A stretch of 64,000 nucleotides of DNA from DAITAZ01 sp036824045 (GTDB lineage Bacteria; Pseudomonadota; Gammaproteobacteria; Burkholderiales; Rhodocyclaceae). Position 1 is the first letter of the stretch. Each line of letters begins with the position of its first letter. Under the pieces are notes generated by a model, which worked only from the letters and a program-made list of their open reading frames with translations, did no database searches and was not told the origin of the DNA. Below, one piece after another: positions 63,837 through 64,000 of this stretch. Position numbers and translations under genes: made by a program. The stretch covers positions 1 through 64,000 of the forward strand of contig DAITAZ010000012.1 of NCBI GenBank assembly GCA_036824045.1. The letters run 5' to 3'.

Positions 63837-64000
63837 ATGATGCCCTCCCCCTCTGCCGCCACACCCCGCCAGGCCGCCATCATCGCCTGGGTCGGCGAGC
63901 ATCGCCGCTGGATGCTGCTGGGGGCACTGATCCTCCTGCATCTCGTCATCCTGCAAGGCGCGGAATCCGCCGTTGGCCGCACACTCATGGCCTGCCACCT
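63837..64000 (+). CDS. Membrane protein, N-terminal part (truncated by window end)
   Basis: 54 residues: a short Pro/Ala N-terminus, then WVGEHRRWMLLGALILLHLVILQG, a clear membrane helix. A TACAAT (63822-63827) lies upstream. It may be the first helix of a membrane sensor or transporter, but no family can be assigned from this fragment. A second Met directly follows the first. Confidence 0.6.
   Translation, partial: MMPSPSAATPRQAAIIAWVGEHRRWMLLGALILLHLVILQGAESAVGRTLMACH

Overview
The window is GC-rich bacterial chromosome. Gene content and order suggest a betaproteobacterium, most likely Rhodocyclales-like: an ilvB-ilvH-ilvC-psd block divergent from a sigma factor/DUF3619/DUF3106/RDD operon, lptF-lptG divergent from pepA-holC-valS, a phasin, and a Hyb-type hydrogenase. 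The family assignment is inference from gene content; there is no rRNA in the window to confirm it.

Layout. 1-4.7 kb: type III restriction-modification genes (mod, res), interrupted by two 10-N assembly gaps, then a bidirectional terminator and tRNA-Phe. 5.0-11.6 kb: a membrane-bound periplasmic uptake [NiFe]-hydrogenase operon (hybO-A-B-C, hybD, hypC/hybG-like, hybE) behind a perfect FNR-type box and a sigma54-like promoter. 11.6-17.3 kb: a membrane-anchored methyltransferase and a tolC-macA-macB-permease efflux operon. 17.4-18.2 kb: pssA. 18.3-23.7 kb (minus strand): a TonB-dependent receptor, a sensor kinase and a sigma54-dependent response regulator. 23.8-33.9 kb: a formate dehydrogenase/selenocysteine module: fdnG (in-frame UGA and SECIS), fdnH, fdnI, fdhE, selA, selB and tRNA-Sec, followed by an unusual pair coding for a GcvH-like lipoyl-domain protein and a DsrE-like protein. 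33.9-38.1 kb: psd, ilvC, ilvH, ilvB (minus). 38.2-42.3 kb: ECF-type sigma operon, then lptF/lptG. 42.3-48.0 kb: pepA, holC, a 12-residue-repeat protein, valS. 48.1-55 kb: phasin, YVTN propeller, polysaccharide deacetylase, fatty acid hydroxylase, amino-acid permease, BepA-like protease. 54.8-64 kb: receiver-like protein and moaC, CYTH-CHAD protein, SixA-like phosphatase, phosphoethanolamine transferase, a two-gene membrane/spermidine-synthase-like unit, a glutathione S-transferase, a lone type IV pilin-like protein, and a truncated membrane protein gene.

How the parts fit. The hydrogenase and the selenoprotein formate dehydrogenase both oxidise small donors (H2, formate) in the periplasm and feed the quinone pool. 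Each has a sigma54-like promoter sharing the core GGCACGGAA. A sigma54 activator and its kinase are encoded divergently from fdnG, and two 15-bp palindromes lie between them, so a dedicated regulatory circuit is likely. Everything needed to place selenocysteine into FdnG, except selD, is encoded next to it. The whole 18.2-33.9 kb segment appears to sit between psd and pssA, which are usually neighbours in betaproteobacteria. This suggests an acquired energy-metabolism island. The GcvH-like/DsrE-like pair at its right edge has no obvious role in formate oxidation and is the least explained part of the window.
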